Both the position numbers and the translations under genes were made by a program. This document shows, piece after piece, positions 32,435-44,800 of a stretch of DNA of 64,000 bases. The notes beneath the pieces are model-generated. The model did no database searches and was not told the DNA's origin. It worked only from the letters and a program-made list of their open reading frames with translations. Position 1 is the first letter of the stretch. Each line of letters starts with the position of its first letter. Origin of the DNA: Aspergillus flavus (taxonomy: Eukaryota > Ascomycota > Eurotiomycetes > Eurotiales > Aspergillaceae); contig NC_092408.1 in the NCBI RefSeq assembly GCF_009017415.1, forward strand, positions 3,410,001-3,474,000. Reading direction: 5' to 3'.

Positions 32435-34341
32435 TCAATGCAGCTCACCGCAGCCACATTCCCTCGTTTCCAAGTCCATGGAGCGCTTCTTGAATTCTCC
32501 ATGGTAGGTATCCAAACCATCGGTGCGGACGGCCTCGCCCAAGGGGTCTCCCAACCAGCTGAGAGATGTGGAGGTGGAGGGTTCGACTTCAGGCTTCCAT
32601 GTCCACTCGCTAGGAGTTTGAAGGCGCCTGGTGACGTCTTCTACGTCTACTTCAAGATAGTCGGAGAGGAAGGCTCCGACGTCTGTGTTCTCGTTGTTGC
32701 CCACCAGACGCCAGGCGTCTTTGGTGGAGGAGGCGTAGATGTTCACGTCAACGGCTAAACCGGTTGTCAGCTTGTACGATTACTAACGAGAAGAGAAGGG
32801 GAGGGGAACATACCCGAATGTCCATGCGTGGACCAACCAATCTGCGCCCTACGACTGATGATATCGGCAAACACGTAGTTGTTCGTATAAGGCAGCTTGG
32901 GGTCAAGAAGATGGTCGATTTCCTCATCCGTCGCGTCGAAAACGCCCAGGGATTTCTCCAGGAGTTCGTGAACGAATTTGCGCTGAGACTTGGCATCCGG
33001 GTTCTTGGAGAGGTATTCCCTGAGCGTTGCACCGGCAAACTCAGAGGAATGGCTGGCGTTGGCCAGGACGCCTGGCAGCCATTTGTACTCCGGATAAGCG
33101 TCATGCAGCTGTCGAGCCGCGGCCAGACCGCCCGTTTCGTGATCAGAGGTACTAACCACTACTCCTGGGGTAGAGTCTTGCTCCAGGAACTCAAGGACGG
33201 CTGCGAAGGCCCGGTCGTAGGCTAGGACTTCGTGAACCTGTGCTGCGGGGTCGTTTCCGTGTCCGGCGTGGTCGATGCGGGAGCCTTCGATCATAATGAA
33301 GAAACCCTTGTCGCTGTCCGCGGTGGCTTGGCTGAGAGTCTTGAGTGCGGTACGGGTCATTTCTTCCAGGGATGGGTACACGCCATCCTGGCTGCGACGG
33401 TCAATTTCATAGGGAATATCCTTCTCCGCGAAGAGACCCAGGAGCGGCAGCTTGGCTTCCGAGCCGCCGTTCAGGGAATCGAAGGCCTTCCGGTCATTCA
33501 GGTAGTGGAAGCCCTTTTGGCCAGCGATCTCTATCAAGTCCCGGTCATCACCACGGCAGCTGCCTTCCGTTGAGTTGGGGAGGAAATGGCATCGTCCACC
33601 ACCGAACATCAAATCCACCACACGGCCCAGCGGGTGTTCACCGATCTCCTGCTCCGCAATACGATCCTCATACCCGCGAAGGTTGACATGCGAAGCAAAA
33701 CAGGCAGGGGTAGCATCCGTAATCCGAGTGGTAACGACCAAGCCGGTCTTATAACCAGCCAAGGCAGCGGCCTCAAGCACAGTTCCACAAGGCGAGTGGT
33801 CAGGCAGCACGGAGATAGCTCCATTGTAGCTCTTATGGGCACACGAGAAGGCAGTAGCACCGGCTGCCGAATCAGTGACAAGGCTGTTGCTGGACCTCGT
33901 TCTAGAAGTACCAATGATGTGGTCATCCAGCACGAGTGTCTGATCCACGGGCAGTCCCTCCGTGAATTGTCTATAGTTTCTGGTCATAGTCAAACTAGTG
34001 GGTCCCATTCCGTCGGAGACCATGAAGATCAAGTTCCGCTTGCCGGTCGGCTTGCCTCCGGGGCCCCAAGGTTGCTTCGCGCTATGGTTTTTGCTCGTCT
34101 CATGTTGGTAAACCACGGCGAGGACGATCACGGCAATGGTAGCAATGAACGCCCAGGAAAAGAGACCGACGTCTTTCCAGAAGGCCCATTTGCTGCGTTG
34201 CTGTTCACGGTGGGTGCGCTCGCCTGTTAGTAAGGCGTCCTCTTCTTCTGCATTCCGAATCGAGGAGTGGTCGGAGGAGGGGCGCGGAGCCAAAAGGGGC
34301 TCGTCTCGCGCCATGACTGACGAATTGCCTTCGAAGCTCAA
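32435..34341 (-). CDS. pho8: Vacuolar alkaline phosphatase (Pho8-like)
   Basis: Exons are complement(32435..32754, 32814..34341), giving 615 residues. The intron has a GTATGT donor, a GCTGAC branch and a TAG acceptor. An N-terminal cytosolic tail is followed by one membrane segment (about 58-78, FSWAFIATIAVIVLAVVY), a type II topology as in yeast Pho8. The alkaline phosphatase core has metal ligand D110 (MVSDGMG), phosphorylated Ser158 (VTDSAAGATAF), and downstream ligands in EGSRIDHAGH, STSDHETGG and STHGHS. It hydrolyses phosphomonoesters in the vacuole lumen with zinc and magnesium. A CACGTT word 140 bases upstream of the start fits a Pho4-type site. Neighbours are functionally unrelated. 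Confidence 0.93.
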
Positions 34342-34481
34342 CTTAGAGGGTTAATTGCAATGGAAAGGGATCATAGACATCGAATAGAGGGTGTTATGAG
34401 AGTGAGGAGAAAGGGAGACGGTGAGGAGAGATCAGTTCAGGTGAGTTGGGGTATGGGCTTGGCACGGGGCTTTTGATACGT

Positions 34482-34487
34482 CACGTT
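34482..34487 (+). promoter_or_regulatory. Possible Pho4-type site CACGTT
   Basis: CACGTT is a known lower-affinity phosphate-response core in yeast. Here it lies 140 bases before the alkaline phosphatase ATG. Only the motif and its position are seen. Confidence 0.3.
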
Positions 34488-34604
34488 GCCCCGGGGCCTG
34501 AAACTGCCGTATGCAGTTAGTCTCCTCTGCATAGTCGAACTATTGGTAGATCATTTATACATTACCGAGTCCGTGGGGTGAAATTCATGAGTGAAGAGTG
34601 AGTA

Positions 34605-34613
34605 TACTCCGTA
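34605..34613 (-). repeat. Recurrent intergenic 9-mer TACGGAGTA
   Basis: Fourth copy, in reverse orientation, near the pho8-like promoter. Confidence 0.8.
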
Positions 34614-34682
34614 TATAGCATATATTATTACACAATCCTACAGTTTTATACAGTTGTACAAGATCTCTCCGAAGATGAACAT

Positions 34683-35456
34683 CTACCGTCCCTTCCACCC
34701 AATCGGAATCATAGCCGCCGCGATCTCAGACACTCCTCTTTCAGTCGCAAGCAGATTAAACTGCGCTGCGGCATTCCTAGTATCCAGAACCTCAACACGA
34801 ACACCCAAGGAATTGATTTGTCTCCTTGTTTCAGGGGAAAGAGGAAACACAGAAGCGCCCATCCCAATAATCAAGAGGTCTGCCCGCAGCATTCAGTTAA
34901 CAAAAGCTTCCTCGAGAAGAGGAACAGAAAAAAAAGAAAGGTGAAACCTACCCGGACGAGGCCATACGAGTCCCAAAAGTCCCCAGGCTTGTTCGTCAAC
35001 CTCAAATTGGCCCTTCTTGTTCACCATAGCATTCTTTTCTCCACCCATCGCTGTCCACGGCCTCCATGAGAAAGCTTCGCCTCCAACAAGCAACAGACCA
35101 TCGCCGTTTGTGAGCTTGAGGCCATTATCCAAATGAAATCCATTGTCCAGACAGGCATCAATAGCGGTAGTAGGTGCTGGGATGTTTCCGAGCACGTTCA
35201 GCGCAGCAAAGTCCGTTTGCGTATCCTCTGTTGACTGCGGACCCCGATCGCGGCTCGCTGGCTTCGCGGTGTGCGCGCGAGGTACCATCCGTACGGGCCG
35301 GGCATGGCTGCTATTGTTGCGGTATGTTTGTACGTGAGGAGTGATTCGAGAGATGGGAGATACTGAGCGGGTGTTCGCGCATAGTCGGTTGGTAACATTA
35401 GGAGCCGAGATGGATGTACGCAAAGCGCGGAGCAGTTGGGGTGATGGCGAGTGCAT
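34683..35456 (-). CDS. NDUFAF3-like mitochondrial complex I assembly protein
   Basis: Exons are complement(34683..34879, 34952..35456), giving 233 residues from MHSPSPQLL. An in-frame ATG at 35543 would add 29 residues and hide the presequence. The N-terminus is rich in Arg, Ser and Thr, typical of mitochondrial import. The C-terminal half belongs to the DUF498/Mth938-type fold: DNGFHLDNGLKL, GDGLLLVGGEAFSW, then PDLLIIGMGASVFPLSPETRR, VEVLDTRNAAAQFNLLATE and AAAMIPIG. Human NDUFAF3 helps assemble the early Q-module of complex I; the fungal role is inferred from that. Splice phase agrees across a GTAGGT donor and a CAG acceptor. Confidence 0.87.
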
Positions 35457-35960
35457 CGCGACGATGATGTAGATAAATTGATCTCTGGGAAATAAATGGT
35501 CTTGGTCTGTCGAATCGGGGCCTAATTGAAGGGGTCCGGTCAAGGGATCGAGAGCGAAGTAAATGCGAGTGGAGATGGAGATTTAATCTGGAGTTGCAAT
35601 GATCGGTAGCCCGTGATGTAAACGCTACCTGCAAGCCTCAGGCAACAATGCTGAGTAAGGCCTAACAGTATTGATCATCATTGGTCCGTTCAAGTCAAGT
35701 ACTACTAGTAGATCCAGCCTAGTTGTTCACACCTCCATCATTCTTCAATATTGCACCTTGACAGTCAGGATAGCAAAGTGCAGCAGAAACTAATAGCGTT
35801 TACCATCAAATACATACATTGATAAGCACTCACTGTGTTAAGCCTGGTTAGATCCGTATGAGATACTACCCTCTAAATCTAATGCCGAATGTATCACCAA
35901 CTGCCGCAGGAGATAAGTATTCACAAAGTAAGATTGGCACCAGATAACATTATTATACCG
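35457..35960. other. Intergenic between NDUFAF3-like and CK1-like genes
   Basis: Both neighbours are on the minus strand. Promoter of the former and 3' flank of the latter. Nothing else was recognised. Confidence 0.55.
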
Positions 35961-37131
35961 CTATAGAAACTTTTTCACCTGTTCCTTAAGCCTGTTATTA
36001 CAATGCTGCCGCAGAAGCTCCGCCTCTTGTTTGAACGTCCAGTCATATATCTGGTCGTCTTTGAACCCTTCACGCCGAAACAGTCTCAGGAAGATCTCAC
36101 GCAAATAGGTGTAGTCAGGTGTCGCCTTCAACAAGATATGCAGGAAGTATAAATTGAACGCTGATGGCAGGCCTTTGCAAAGCGTTTCGGTACGTATATT
36201 GCGCTTCATCTCAGCCACGGCTATCTGTCTCTCCAAGTCTGTACAGGCTGATGCCCAAAGTCTCTCCCACGGAAGGTGGCCTTTGAGGAAGCGAACGAGC
36301 ACGTATCCTAGGCTTTCCATATCATCGCGGGGTGATTGTGCTAGATCTGATTATCAGCTTCGACTCAATATACAACAGAAGCGAAAGAGAGAAAAGGGTA
36401 GAAGCATACGCTTCGCATAATGCGCCCGCCAAGCAGCATATACCTCTGTCCCCTGCAAGCCCACGCCAATCCCAGGATTCTTCTCGCATTCACGCCTATC
36501 ATGACGCTCCCGCTTCAAAATTTGACGGTCACTCAGTGCACTATACCTCTTGACAAAACCCAAATCAGCCACATAGACCCTATTCGCCTTCCTCCCAACT
36601 CCTATAAGAAGGTTCTCTGGCTTAATATCTCGGTGGACACAGTTTCTCGAATGAAGCTCCTGAAACCGACATATCAACTGATCTGCCAGCAATAGTACAG
36701 TCTTCAGGGAGAATCTGCGCCCACAGTCCCGCCACAGATGGGCCAGGCTGGGCCCCAGGAGTTCAATGGCCGTGGCATGGTATCGTTGATCTTGTCCTGC
36801 CCAGTAGAACTTCGGGACACCCATGAGTCCGGCTAGGTAGCGGTACCCATTGACCTCACGATGATACGATTTATGGCCCGATGGCTCATGATAGAGCTTT
36901 ATGGCTAGTTCTTTTCCTGTGTGGTGGTCTCTGGCTTGAAGAGTTGTCAGGTTTGCAGAGCTCGTTTCTGTTGAGTTGGGCTGTACCTATGTATACACTG
37001 CCTTCGCTGCCGCCACTTATAGGGCGAATCAGCTCAAACCTGTTGTTGATGAACTTTTTCTGCGGTGGAGTCTATGTTAAGAGTAGTTCCTGGATGTGGA
37101 AAGGCTGACATACCACAAGCAGCGGTTTCAT
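35961..37131 (-). CDS. Divergent casein-kinase-1-like protein kinase
   Basis: Exons are complement(35961..36340, 36410..36934, 36987..37071, 37114..37131), giving 335 residues; phases agree. The first exon codes only MKPLLV. Kinase motifs: glycine loop SGGSEGSVY (about 25-33), Lys47 in ELAIKLY, catalytic HRDIKPEN (Asp137), metal site DLG (Asp158; CK1 normally has DFG). The segment GTEVYAAWRAHYAKPQSPRDDMESLGYVL corresponds to the CK1 substrate loop, but the usual ASINTH signature is altered. A charged insert (about SDRQILKRERHDRRECEKN) sits after DLG. All catalytic residues are present, so activity is plausible. The tail lacks the long Ser-rich or palmitoylated extensions of Hrr25 and Yck kinases, so it is probably a lineage-specific paralogue. 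Confidence 0.78.
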
Positions 37132-37388
37132 GGTGGAGGTTTGATAGGTTCTTGCATGGTGTTGTTTATGTGGAAGATAGGGCTGGGTACATAATTTATC
37201 ATGCCTGGCATTTACTCGGGATTATGTCTCTTTGTTGAGAAAGAATGGGTTTGTTCTCATGGAATGGACCTGTTCCCTCTTTATAGCGTGATGCTTCAAA
37301 GCCGTGGCTGATACTGGCTCAAAGAGCATTATTTTGTCCTCTATTCCTCAGTACCAGCCTGATCAATGTATAGGGATGCATGATCCGT

Positions 37389-38747
37389 TCAACCAGCGGT
37401 CTTCTGCTGCAACTCACTGCAAGCCAGCAGCTTCATATCATAGACGCAATGCATAACCCCCGGTGCATAAGTCTTGACCTGTTCGACATGTCGGCATTCA
37501 GCCGATGCAATAGTATCCTGCAATCCAAGAGCTTCAGCCCGCAACCTCCCAAACTCGACGGTGATATCCTCCTTCTTCTGCTCGATCTCGCGCAGGTCAA
37601 CATTCTCATGCACATGGACCCAACCCCCCAACTGCGCATCCACCATCCTGCATGCATTCTCCCACGCATCAACAGACGTTGGAAGAAGCCCTAAATTGAC
37701 ATGACGAATGCGATTCCACTCGCCCTTCTCCTCCATCACACGACGAATCTCCCCCAAAATCTCCGCCGCAAACCGATTATCCCCATGAAAGAGAACGACA
37801 CGATCAGTATCCTTCAAACTACCCACCAAGTCCAACAATCCCTCACTCAATCCCCCATCCTCCCGGACTCTAACAACCCTACATCCCCAGCCATTCGCCT
37901 CACACCCCCGTCGAAGCCCCTCAACCGACCAGCCATTGATCTCCCACCCCCAAACCCGCCTCACCCCGCGTTTCAAATACGAAAATACAAAATACCCAAT
38001 CCCAGCATACATATCCACAACGCCCACGTCCGACACAGCCTGCCCGCCCAACTGGCCCACTTCCAGCCCCTCAAAAGGCGATGCCCCATGGCCCAGAACC
38101 CGCGCTTTCTCAGTGACGTTGCCACGGGAGAACATCGTATAAAGCGGCGCCCAGATCTGCACAATCCCATGATTCTGCATTGTGTGCACCCAGAACGCCC
38201 GTTCCAGGTCCTCGTCGCTCGGCTGGCCCTCTTCCTCGGCGGAGAAAGAAGCAGTACTAGCAGCAGCAGGAGGAGGAGGTCCAAAGTCACCATAGAGCGG
38301 GACGAGACCCGCGGGGCTGCGCATTCTGTTCTCCTGGCCTTGTGTGTCTGTCAGCGCGATGGGCGCGTTGATAGCAACGTGCGTTACGCCCATGCGGCTG
38401 AATGCCTTTACCAGAGAGGCGTAGAGGGTCTGTTGCTGCGGGGCTGTTAGGGATTGGTACAGAGCGCTCCAGGCTGGGGGGCTGCTGAAGGCGTTCACGG
38501 GGAGGAGCAGCATAGGCTCGTAGACTGTAAAGCGTTTTGGAAGACTGGAATGTAGGGTCTCTGATGAGAAGCCATACTGGGAAAGTGTTTCTGGGGAAAT
38601 GTTGTTTGTCACGAAGTCTTGGATGCCGATTTGGAGCGGGTTGAAGGTTTTCTGGGGTGCCTTTTTGCTGCCTTTTTCATGGCGGCTGGGCTTTTTGGTG
38701 GTGGGGGGTTGTGATGAGGATGTTGTTGTTGTCGTTTCTTGGTTCAT
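37389..38747 (-). CDS. tyw2: tRNA wybutosine-synthesizing protein 2 (TYW2)
   Basis: A single 452-residue exon. It matches TYW2/Trm12: LPKRFTVYEPMLLLP near the N-terminus, YTMFSRGNVTEKARV (about 203-217), then the SAM-binding motif VVDMYAGIGYF (about 243-253) and acidic residue E269 in WGWEINGWSVEGL. The C-terminal HVNLGLLPTS and HVHENV motifs are also typical. TYW2 transfers the aminocarboxypropyl group of S-adenosylmethionine to the tricyclic base at G37 of tRNA-Phe. The N-terminus is a poly-Thr/Ser and Lys stretch, so the exact start is uncertain. Codon bias makes long antisense ORFs, which I discount. The TYW4 gene lies 3 kb away beyond atg18. Confidence 0.92.
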   Translation of the reverse strand: MNQETTTTTSSSQPPTTKKPSRHEKGSKKAPQKTFNPLQIGIQDFVTNNISPETLSQYGFSSETLHSSLPKRFTVYEPMLLLPVNAFSSPPAWSALYQSLTAPQQQTLYASLVKAFSRMGVTHVAINAPIALTDTQGQENRMRSPAGLVPLYGDFGPPPPAAASTASFSAEEEGQPSDEDLERAFWVHTMQNHGIVQIWAPLYTMFSRGNVTEKARVLGHGASPFEGLEVGQLGGQAVSDVGVVDMYAGIGYFVFSYLKRGVRRVWGWEINGWSVEGLRRGCEANGWGCRVVRVREDGGLSEGLLDLVGSLKDTDRVVLFHGDNRFAAEILGEIRRVMEEKGEWNRIRHVNLGLLPTSVDAWENACRMVDAQLGGWVHVHENVDLREIEQKKEDITVEFGRLRAEALGLQDTIASAECRHVEQVKTYAPGVMHCVYDMKLLACSELQQKTAG

Positions 38748-39626
38748 TTTTGATAGGGTGTTGGGTTGGGTATTGGGGGTTAATGAGGGTTGTATAGATG
38801 TAGTATTGGTTGTATATGTTTCTTTCTTGTTTTATATGCAGTTATTTTTGCAATTGCATGGTGTGTCTGGATATATATTGTTGGTATCCAGTGGATAGAT
38901 ATGTAATCTGGTAGCAGACGCAATTTCTCCGCAGACAGGCTAATAGCTCTGCAGAATTGTGATATTAGAGACTCTCTGTCTTATCGTCTCTATTTTATAG
39001 TCGAGTTCGGCGGACTTTGTTAATTTTCACAAATGTCGCCAATTTTCGATGATATTTTCCACTTTTCACTACCTGTGTCATGTGACCTACATTGACATGG
39101 AGGGAGAAAAAGGGATCTTTTAAGTATGTCTTCTTGAGTATTTTCAGTACTTGGTAGACTTGCGTCCCGGGATCTAGAGAAGAGCTCTTGATATCATAAT
39201 TTCTTGATGCGACTTTGCGTCAAAGGATAACCACTATGCATTCTTGCAATGCTCATATAGTACAACTTGCGAAGTCCTTGTAGAACTTACACGAGACTCT
39301 TTACTGAAACGGGTTGATGTTAATGCATGGATCTTCGTCTTCGTATTAGGATATATTGAGTATGTGATGTGAAAGTAGTATGGCACTAAAGATAGTCCAT
39401 GAGATGGCTGGGAATAACAGAAAGCAGGTAGAAACAACCAACGCTAGGAAAAATACATTGGATGTTTCGGAATGGAATGATGAAGGGATGCGTGACTAGA
39501 TGATCGATTAATTAAAGAGAGTAGATAAAAGCCAAACCCGCTGTTGTCAACAATGTTTACAAGGCACAACACCAGAATGAATCGTAACGAACGTAAGCTC
39601 GTAGTGAGTAACAGGCGGAAGGACGG
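38748..39626. other. Intergenic between TYW2 and atg18
   Basis: Promoter and leader of TYW2 (C/A-rich on the minus strand) and 3' flank of atg18. No gene was found. Confidence 0.55.
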
Positions 39627-41236
39627 TCAATAATCCGTCACGGAGTATCCTAACCTATCATTTGCGTCAAGTACTCTGGTATTTAACGTTAGCATTGTTA
39701 ATGGGGGTCGGGCAACAAGGAGGACTTACGAGTATTGTTTGGTTAGGGTTCCTTCCCCTCCTTTGGAAAGATCGATGCTAAAAACGTAAAAATTGCCATC
39801 GCTGGTCACAACCATCACTTGGGGGGTGTTGTTGCTCATTGCTACAACACTTCGCAGGGGTCCGGTGTTGCCGTTGCCCCCCGGGCCGGGGTTCGACTTC
39901 GGAAGTTTGATCCAAGCAAAGTCTCGCGCTGGCTCCCACATCTCACTAACACCCTTTGGAAGATATCCGCCCACCTTGGCGGCGAACGAGCTTCCAACGG
40001 TTTGTGAGGTTCGCCGAAGCATGCCCATTAGAGTGCCATTGTGTTTCCTGGAATGAAATTCGGAGGAGTCTTTGTCACCACTCGTTTCATCCTCATCCGG
40101 AGAGTTACTCAGAGAGCTCTGACTCATGCTTCTTTGGGGCGCTGAAGGGGACGGCAGAGAACTTTCCGAAGATTGGCCTTGACTCAACTTAAACAGATGT
40201 ATGGTTTCGGTGGAGGATGAGACGCAAAGAAGGGTGGAGGTCGTATTGAACGACATGCTGTATATCCTGGAAGGTATCGAGCCTCGCCTGAATTGGTATA
40301 GCTTGTGACCGTCAGGTACGGAGAAGACCCGAATGATAGTCCCTTTATCAGAAGCGGTAGCTATCAGAGTACCATCACTGTTGAGCGTTATGCATGCCAG
40401 TGGAGATCGATGGGCTTCTATGACATTGATTGCTTCTAGCTTCAGTGTATCGAATATCAGTACTTCGCCGCTTGTAGGTGAAATATGTGTGTTCCCGGGA
40501 GGCGCATGGGACGGAGGAGTAAAGGACGTAGGCGGAGCTTTATGTGGAAGAGGGTATGCGAGATAGCAATTATCGGAGGAGGGAGACAGAGCACAGATTG
40601 CTGTGTGATGTTAGAATCAAAGCCAAATCAAAGATGATAAAGCATATAAATCCCTACCACTAGGATTTGGAGATGTCTCGATGGTATATAGCAGCTTCAT
40701 GGTCTGGATGTCATAGAGATAGATCTGGTCTTCTAGAACGATGACGAGCCGTTTCCGGTTCAGTTTAACCGCTAGGACAGTGGTGGGAAACGTTAACTCG
40801 CATATTGTAGATTGGCGCTATAAAGACCCAAAAGATGTTAGAATAATTTCTTAAGGACATGTAGAGTCACAGGCAGTGAAACGCATTAGAGGCTGGATGA
40901 TTCAAATGACATGATTCTTCATACGGGAGGCGATACGGTCCTTGATTTGGATGCGCAAGGATTCTACGAACCTTTGTATTAGTGATTTGCAGGCGACGTG
41001 GTGAGAGAATCAACGCGACCAAAGATGTCGAAAACAGCATCTCGATTATAGCAATGTTCCCTTCCTTGGTCTCATAGCTCTTGGCGAAAGGGTCTGTTGT
41101 GAATATGCGAAACCCCTTGGCAGTCGCTGCAAGCCGTTAAGAAACATCCTGGGAAAGAATGAAAGGCTTAAGGGAGGTCCTTACCCACAGCCAAGTAGCT
41201 GTAGTCCTGGTTGAATGTCACGAAGTTCATCGCCAT
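39627..41236 (-). CDS. atg18: Autophagy PROPPIN Atg18
   Basis: Exons are complement(39627..39675, 39730..40600, 40658..40817, 40972..41126, 41185..41236), giving 428 residues; phases agree at all four introns. The last exon ends in LGYSVTDY. The protein is a WD40-type beta-propeller with the FRRG motif (226-229, QFRRGS) that binds PI3P and PI(3,5)P2. The start [15 protein letters not shown] and [15 protein letters not shown] are diagnostic of the Atg18/WIPI family. Atg18 with Atg2 acts at the expanding phagophore and also regulates vacuole shape. A Ser-rich loop (about 255-290) is typical of the fungal form. It is divergent from the TYW4 gene with 569 bases between starts. Confidence 0.94.
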
Positions 41237-41805
41237 CTTGTCTAGAGGCGATCGAGTGGAGCGATGACGTCCAATCCAGTCCTCTTCTCTAAAGTGTACT
41301 GTAGAGTTGAAAAAGCGGCAAAAAACGGTATATATATCTTCCAGAGCTTAACAAAGTAGAACGGCGAGACCGCGCTTCCTTTATTAAATCAATGAAACTT
41401 ATTGTTCTTTGAGCGGAGGGGCACAACCGATCCCATCACAGGGCAGCTTCACGTCACTGACGATCGTCGCCGGACATCTCTCGTTCTCAAACGGCGTTCG
41501 CGACAAAGCTCCACGGTAAGTTACTCCCTACAGGGCAAGTATGCACGGATGCGATCGCCGCAGGACGAAGAAGACGTTGGGAAACAAGCAGGTAAGTTGA
41601 CCGCGGAGAGTCCGGGGGATCGCTGAACAGCAGTTCGTTCTGCCGCGGTCTGAATGCGTCAGGCGGCAAGCGAGCCATTCATCGGACGCTCGGGCCACAT
41701 CTTGTTCTTTGGCGGGTAAAAAAATATTACAGGGCGGGCGCTACTTAACCACAGAACAAATCCATGCAACTTCCCTCTTCACAGTCCAGAGAAAGCCATT
41801 GCATT
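41237..41805. promoter_or_regulatory. Divergent promoter of atg18 and TYW4/ppm2
   Basis: 569 bases between two divergent start codons. No strong known motif stands out. Small ORFs at 41402-41678 overlap both strands and look like chance frames. Confidence 0.5.
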
Positions 41806-44800
41806 ATGGGACCTGCAAAGAAACCAGCCATGGCTGGAGTTAATTCTAAGGCTGAGAGGGAAGCTGACTTGGTTATGGGGGTGAGTTTATATGAATTGCT
41901 GCGGCGCTGCGCACATCCCCACCAGTTGCTTGCCTAGTCTATCTGCGCCTAACTATACTAGACAAATAACAGCAGTATTGTCTCCAAACGGAGTGTCGAA
42001 ATGCTCTACTACTCCAAGCCTCATTTCTTTCGCTACTTCGTTAAGAAACCTCAAAGACGGTCGCCCTTGATCAACCGCGGATATTGGCTGCGCATGCATG
42101 CGATGGCGGAGACAGTGCGCAAGTTTATGAGAGAGCCATCAGACAAACCTAAATTTGTCTTGAATTTGGGATGCGGATTGTGAGTCGTAGATTAGTCCCC
42201 GGGAAGTCGGGCGATCAAAAAGGGGACCGTATGCTAAGTTAGATTATCGTAGTGATCCACTTCCATACATGCTTCTCAGTGCGGACAACGACCTGTGTAG
42301 AGACACGACCTTTGTGGATATCGATTACGAGAAGCTTATGGTCAACAAGAAGACGGCTATTCGCAAGACTGACGAGATAACACAACTACTTGAGGATGTA
42401 GAATTCCTGCCCGACGATAGTGCTGTGCAGATTCGCAGCAAGCCCTATCTAGCCATTGGGTGCGACCTGAAAAACCTGACCAAGTTGGACACCGTGCTTA
42501 GAGCAGAAGTCCTGCCTTCTGAATGCGCGGTTCTCTTCCTGGCCGAAGTCTCTCTGACGTATATGGATGTCAAGTCCGCCAATGCGGTTGTCAGCTGGGC
42601 TTCAGGGCTAAGCAATGGTCAGAATTACCCCTGTGTATATTTGTCTGAACGTTACCGATGAATAAATGCTGACATTGTAAGTGAAGATGCTCAGTTCTGT
42701 ATACTGGAACAATTTTTCCCTGATGGCCCCGACCATCCATTCGCTTCGACAATGATGAAACATTTTAAAAAGCTTGGTGCACCATTATACTCGATTCACG
42801 AATATCCCTCCCTGAACGAACAGGAACAGCGCTTCAAAGACGCTGGCTGGAACCACGCACATGCTAGAAGTCTCTGGGACCTATGGTCGGACGATGAATT
42901 CGTGGACGGTTCTTTGAGAGCGTCACTTGATGCCATTGAACCTTTTGATGAGTGGGAGGAGTTTGCACTTTTTGGGTCCCATTATTTCCTTCTGCACGCC
43001 TCCACTAGGCCTCGAGTCTCGGAAACGGCCACAAGAACTTTAACCGGGCTTGATCCGCAGACAGATAAATCTGGGCATTTTCGATTACTCGCCAAATGCC
43101 CCCCTGGAAGTGGTCAAAGACGGTTCGGAGCTGTTATTCCTGACAGTGATAAGGCTGTTGGACATCACTCTGGCCTCGGTCGTCAGACTCGTTTATCATC
43201 AACAGAACTATACACTAAGTCCGAGGGTACCACCAAGACCCATGAGTTCCCTCCCGGAGACATCCCTGCACGGATGTGCCATACAGTGACTTGTTTAAGC
43301 AACCAGGATTGTCTTTTAGTCGGCGGCAGAGCTTCACCGGCATCCGGGTTCAAGGATTGTTGGGTAAGGCAAGGAAACCAGTGGCGCTCGACCCAGAGTC
43401 TTCCGGTCCCCCGATTCAGACATAGTGCTGTCAAAGTTACTCTCGATTCTGAATATGTTCTTGTATATGGAGGTAAGACGAGCGATGGCACAACATTAAA
43501 CACTTGGTTGGCGTGGAGCAGCAAGAAACAAGACTGGCAACAAGTTGAGACCAATTCAATCCATATCAAGGCTCGATTTGGGGCTTGTCTGGGAAGCATT
43601 AACGACACTTCAGGCGTACTCTTTGGAGGAATTGGGGCCGAGGGAACGATTTTGGGGGATTTCTTCACATGGAAGTTGCACCAACGGAGCGACGGGTCTT
43701 TATTTATGGAGCTGACCGATCATACTGATGACTTGCGGAGAACTTCGTCCTTATTCAATCAAATCCACCGATTTGGAGCGACTGTCAATCAAACAGCGTG
43801 GGGTCTAGTCATTGTTGGTGGTATTGTTCCTCGAGGAATCATCACACATGACAAGGAAATAATGCTTCTTGATTCGACAGAGTTAACCAAATGCATTGCC
43901 AGTGGGTGGCCCTCAAACCACACAATCATCTCGGCACTAGGACTCGGAAACAGACTTGATGGCCCAAGGCCTTTACTAGTAGGCCATGTCTCCTGTGCCA
44001 TTGACTCTAAAGAGATTTTGATATTGGGTGGTGGAGCTGTTTGTTTCTCATTCGGAACATATTGGACCGAGGGTACATGGCTTCTGCAGGACGTGAGTTC
44101 GACTACTGAGAATGACTGGACCTTGATTCCAGAGTCAGTGGAACCAAACAAGTCGCAGTCGGAAAAAGCGACATCCAAGCCATCAGCGCAATCTCAGAAC
44201 GAACCCTACCGGGCGGCGGAAGTGATTACACCAATCCCTCGCGTATGTGTTCAGAATCCCGCACAATTTCAAGACATTTTAGCTGAGGGCAGGCCGGTGA
44301 TTATCGAAGGATCGGATGTTGGCCCCTGCACAGAACTCTGGACCAAAGAATATTTGACAAGTGCCGTTGGTGGTGACCGCAAGGTAGGCCGGATAATCTA
44401 AATGGAGCTCTGTTTATTTCGCATACTAAACAAACATGAAAGTAGATCGTCGTGCATGAGGCACAGTCGGCACATATGAGTTTCCAAACCAAGAATTTCT
44501 CATATGCAACCAAAACATTCGGTACCTTCATGGACGAGGTGTATGCAGGCGATCGTCAGTATCTTCGAAGCATTTCTGCCGAACAGCCGACTAAACTACC
44601 TGCCAACCTGGCTGTGGATTTTCCAAGTTTAAGCCATGATTTTCGCCTGCCAGAGTCGCTCTCCATAGTAACTGGTAACACTCACAGCTCGCCACTCAGA
44701 ATATCAGGACCGGTCACATTATGGCTTCATTACGATGTAAGTGTGAAGTGAGTTCTATGACGTGGAAAAACAGAAACACTGATCCTTATCTCTGTACAGG

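Larger units (their letters stand above)
34342..34682. other. Promoter region of alkaline phosphatase gene
   Basis: Upstream of the pho8-like start and downstream of the NDUFAF3-like stop. It contains one TACTCCGTA copy and the CACGTT word. Confidence 0.5.

Noticed and set aside
37701..38450. 249-codon plus-strand ORF
   Set aside because: It lies entirely antisense to TYW2, has Pro/His/Arg-rich low-complexity sequence typical of a codon-bias shadow, and shows no family resemblance.
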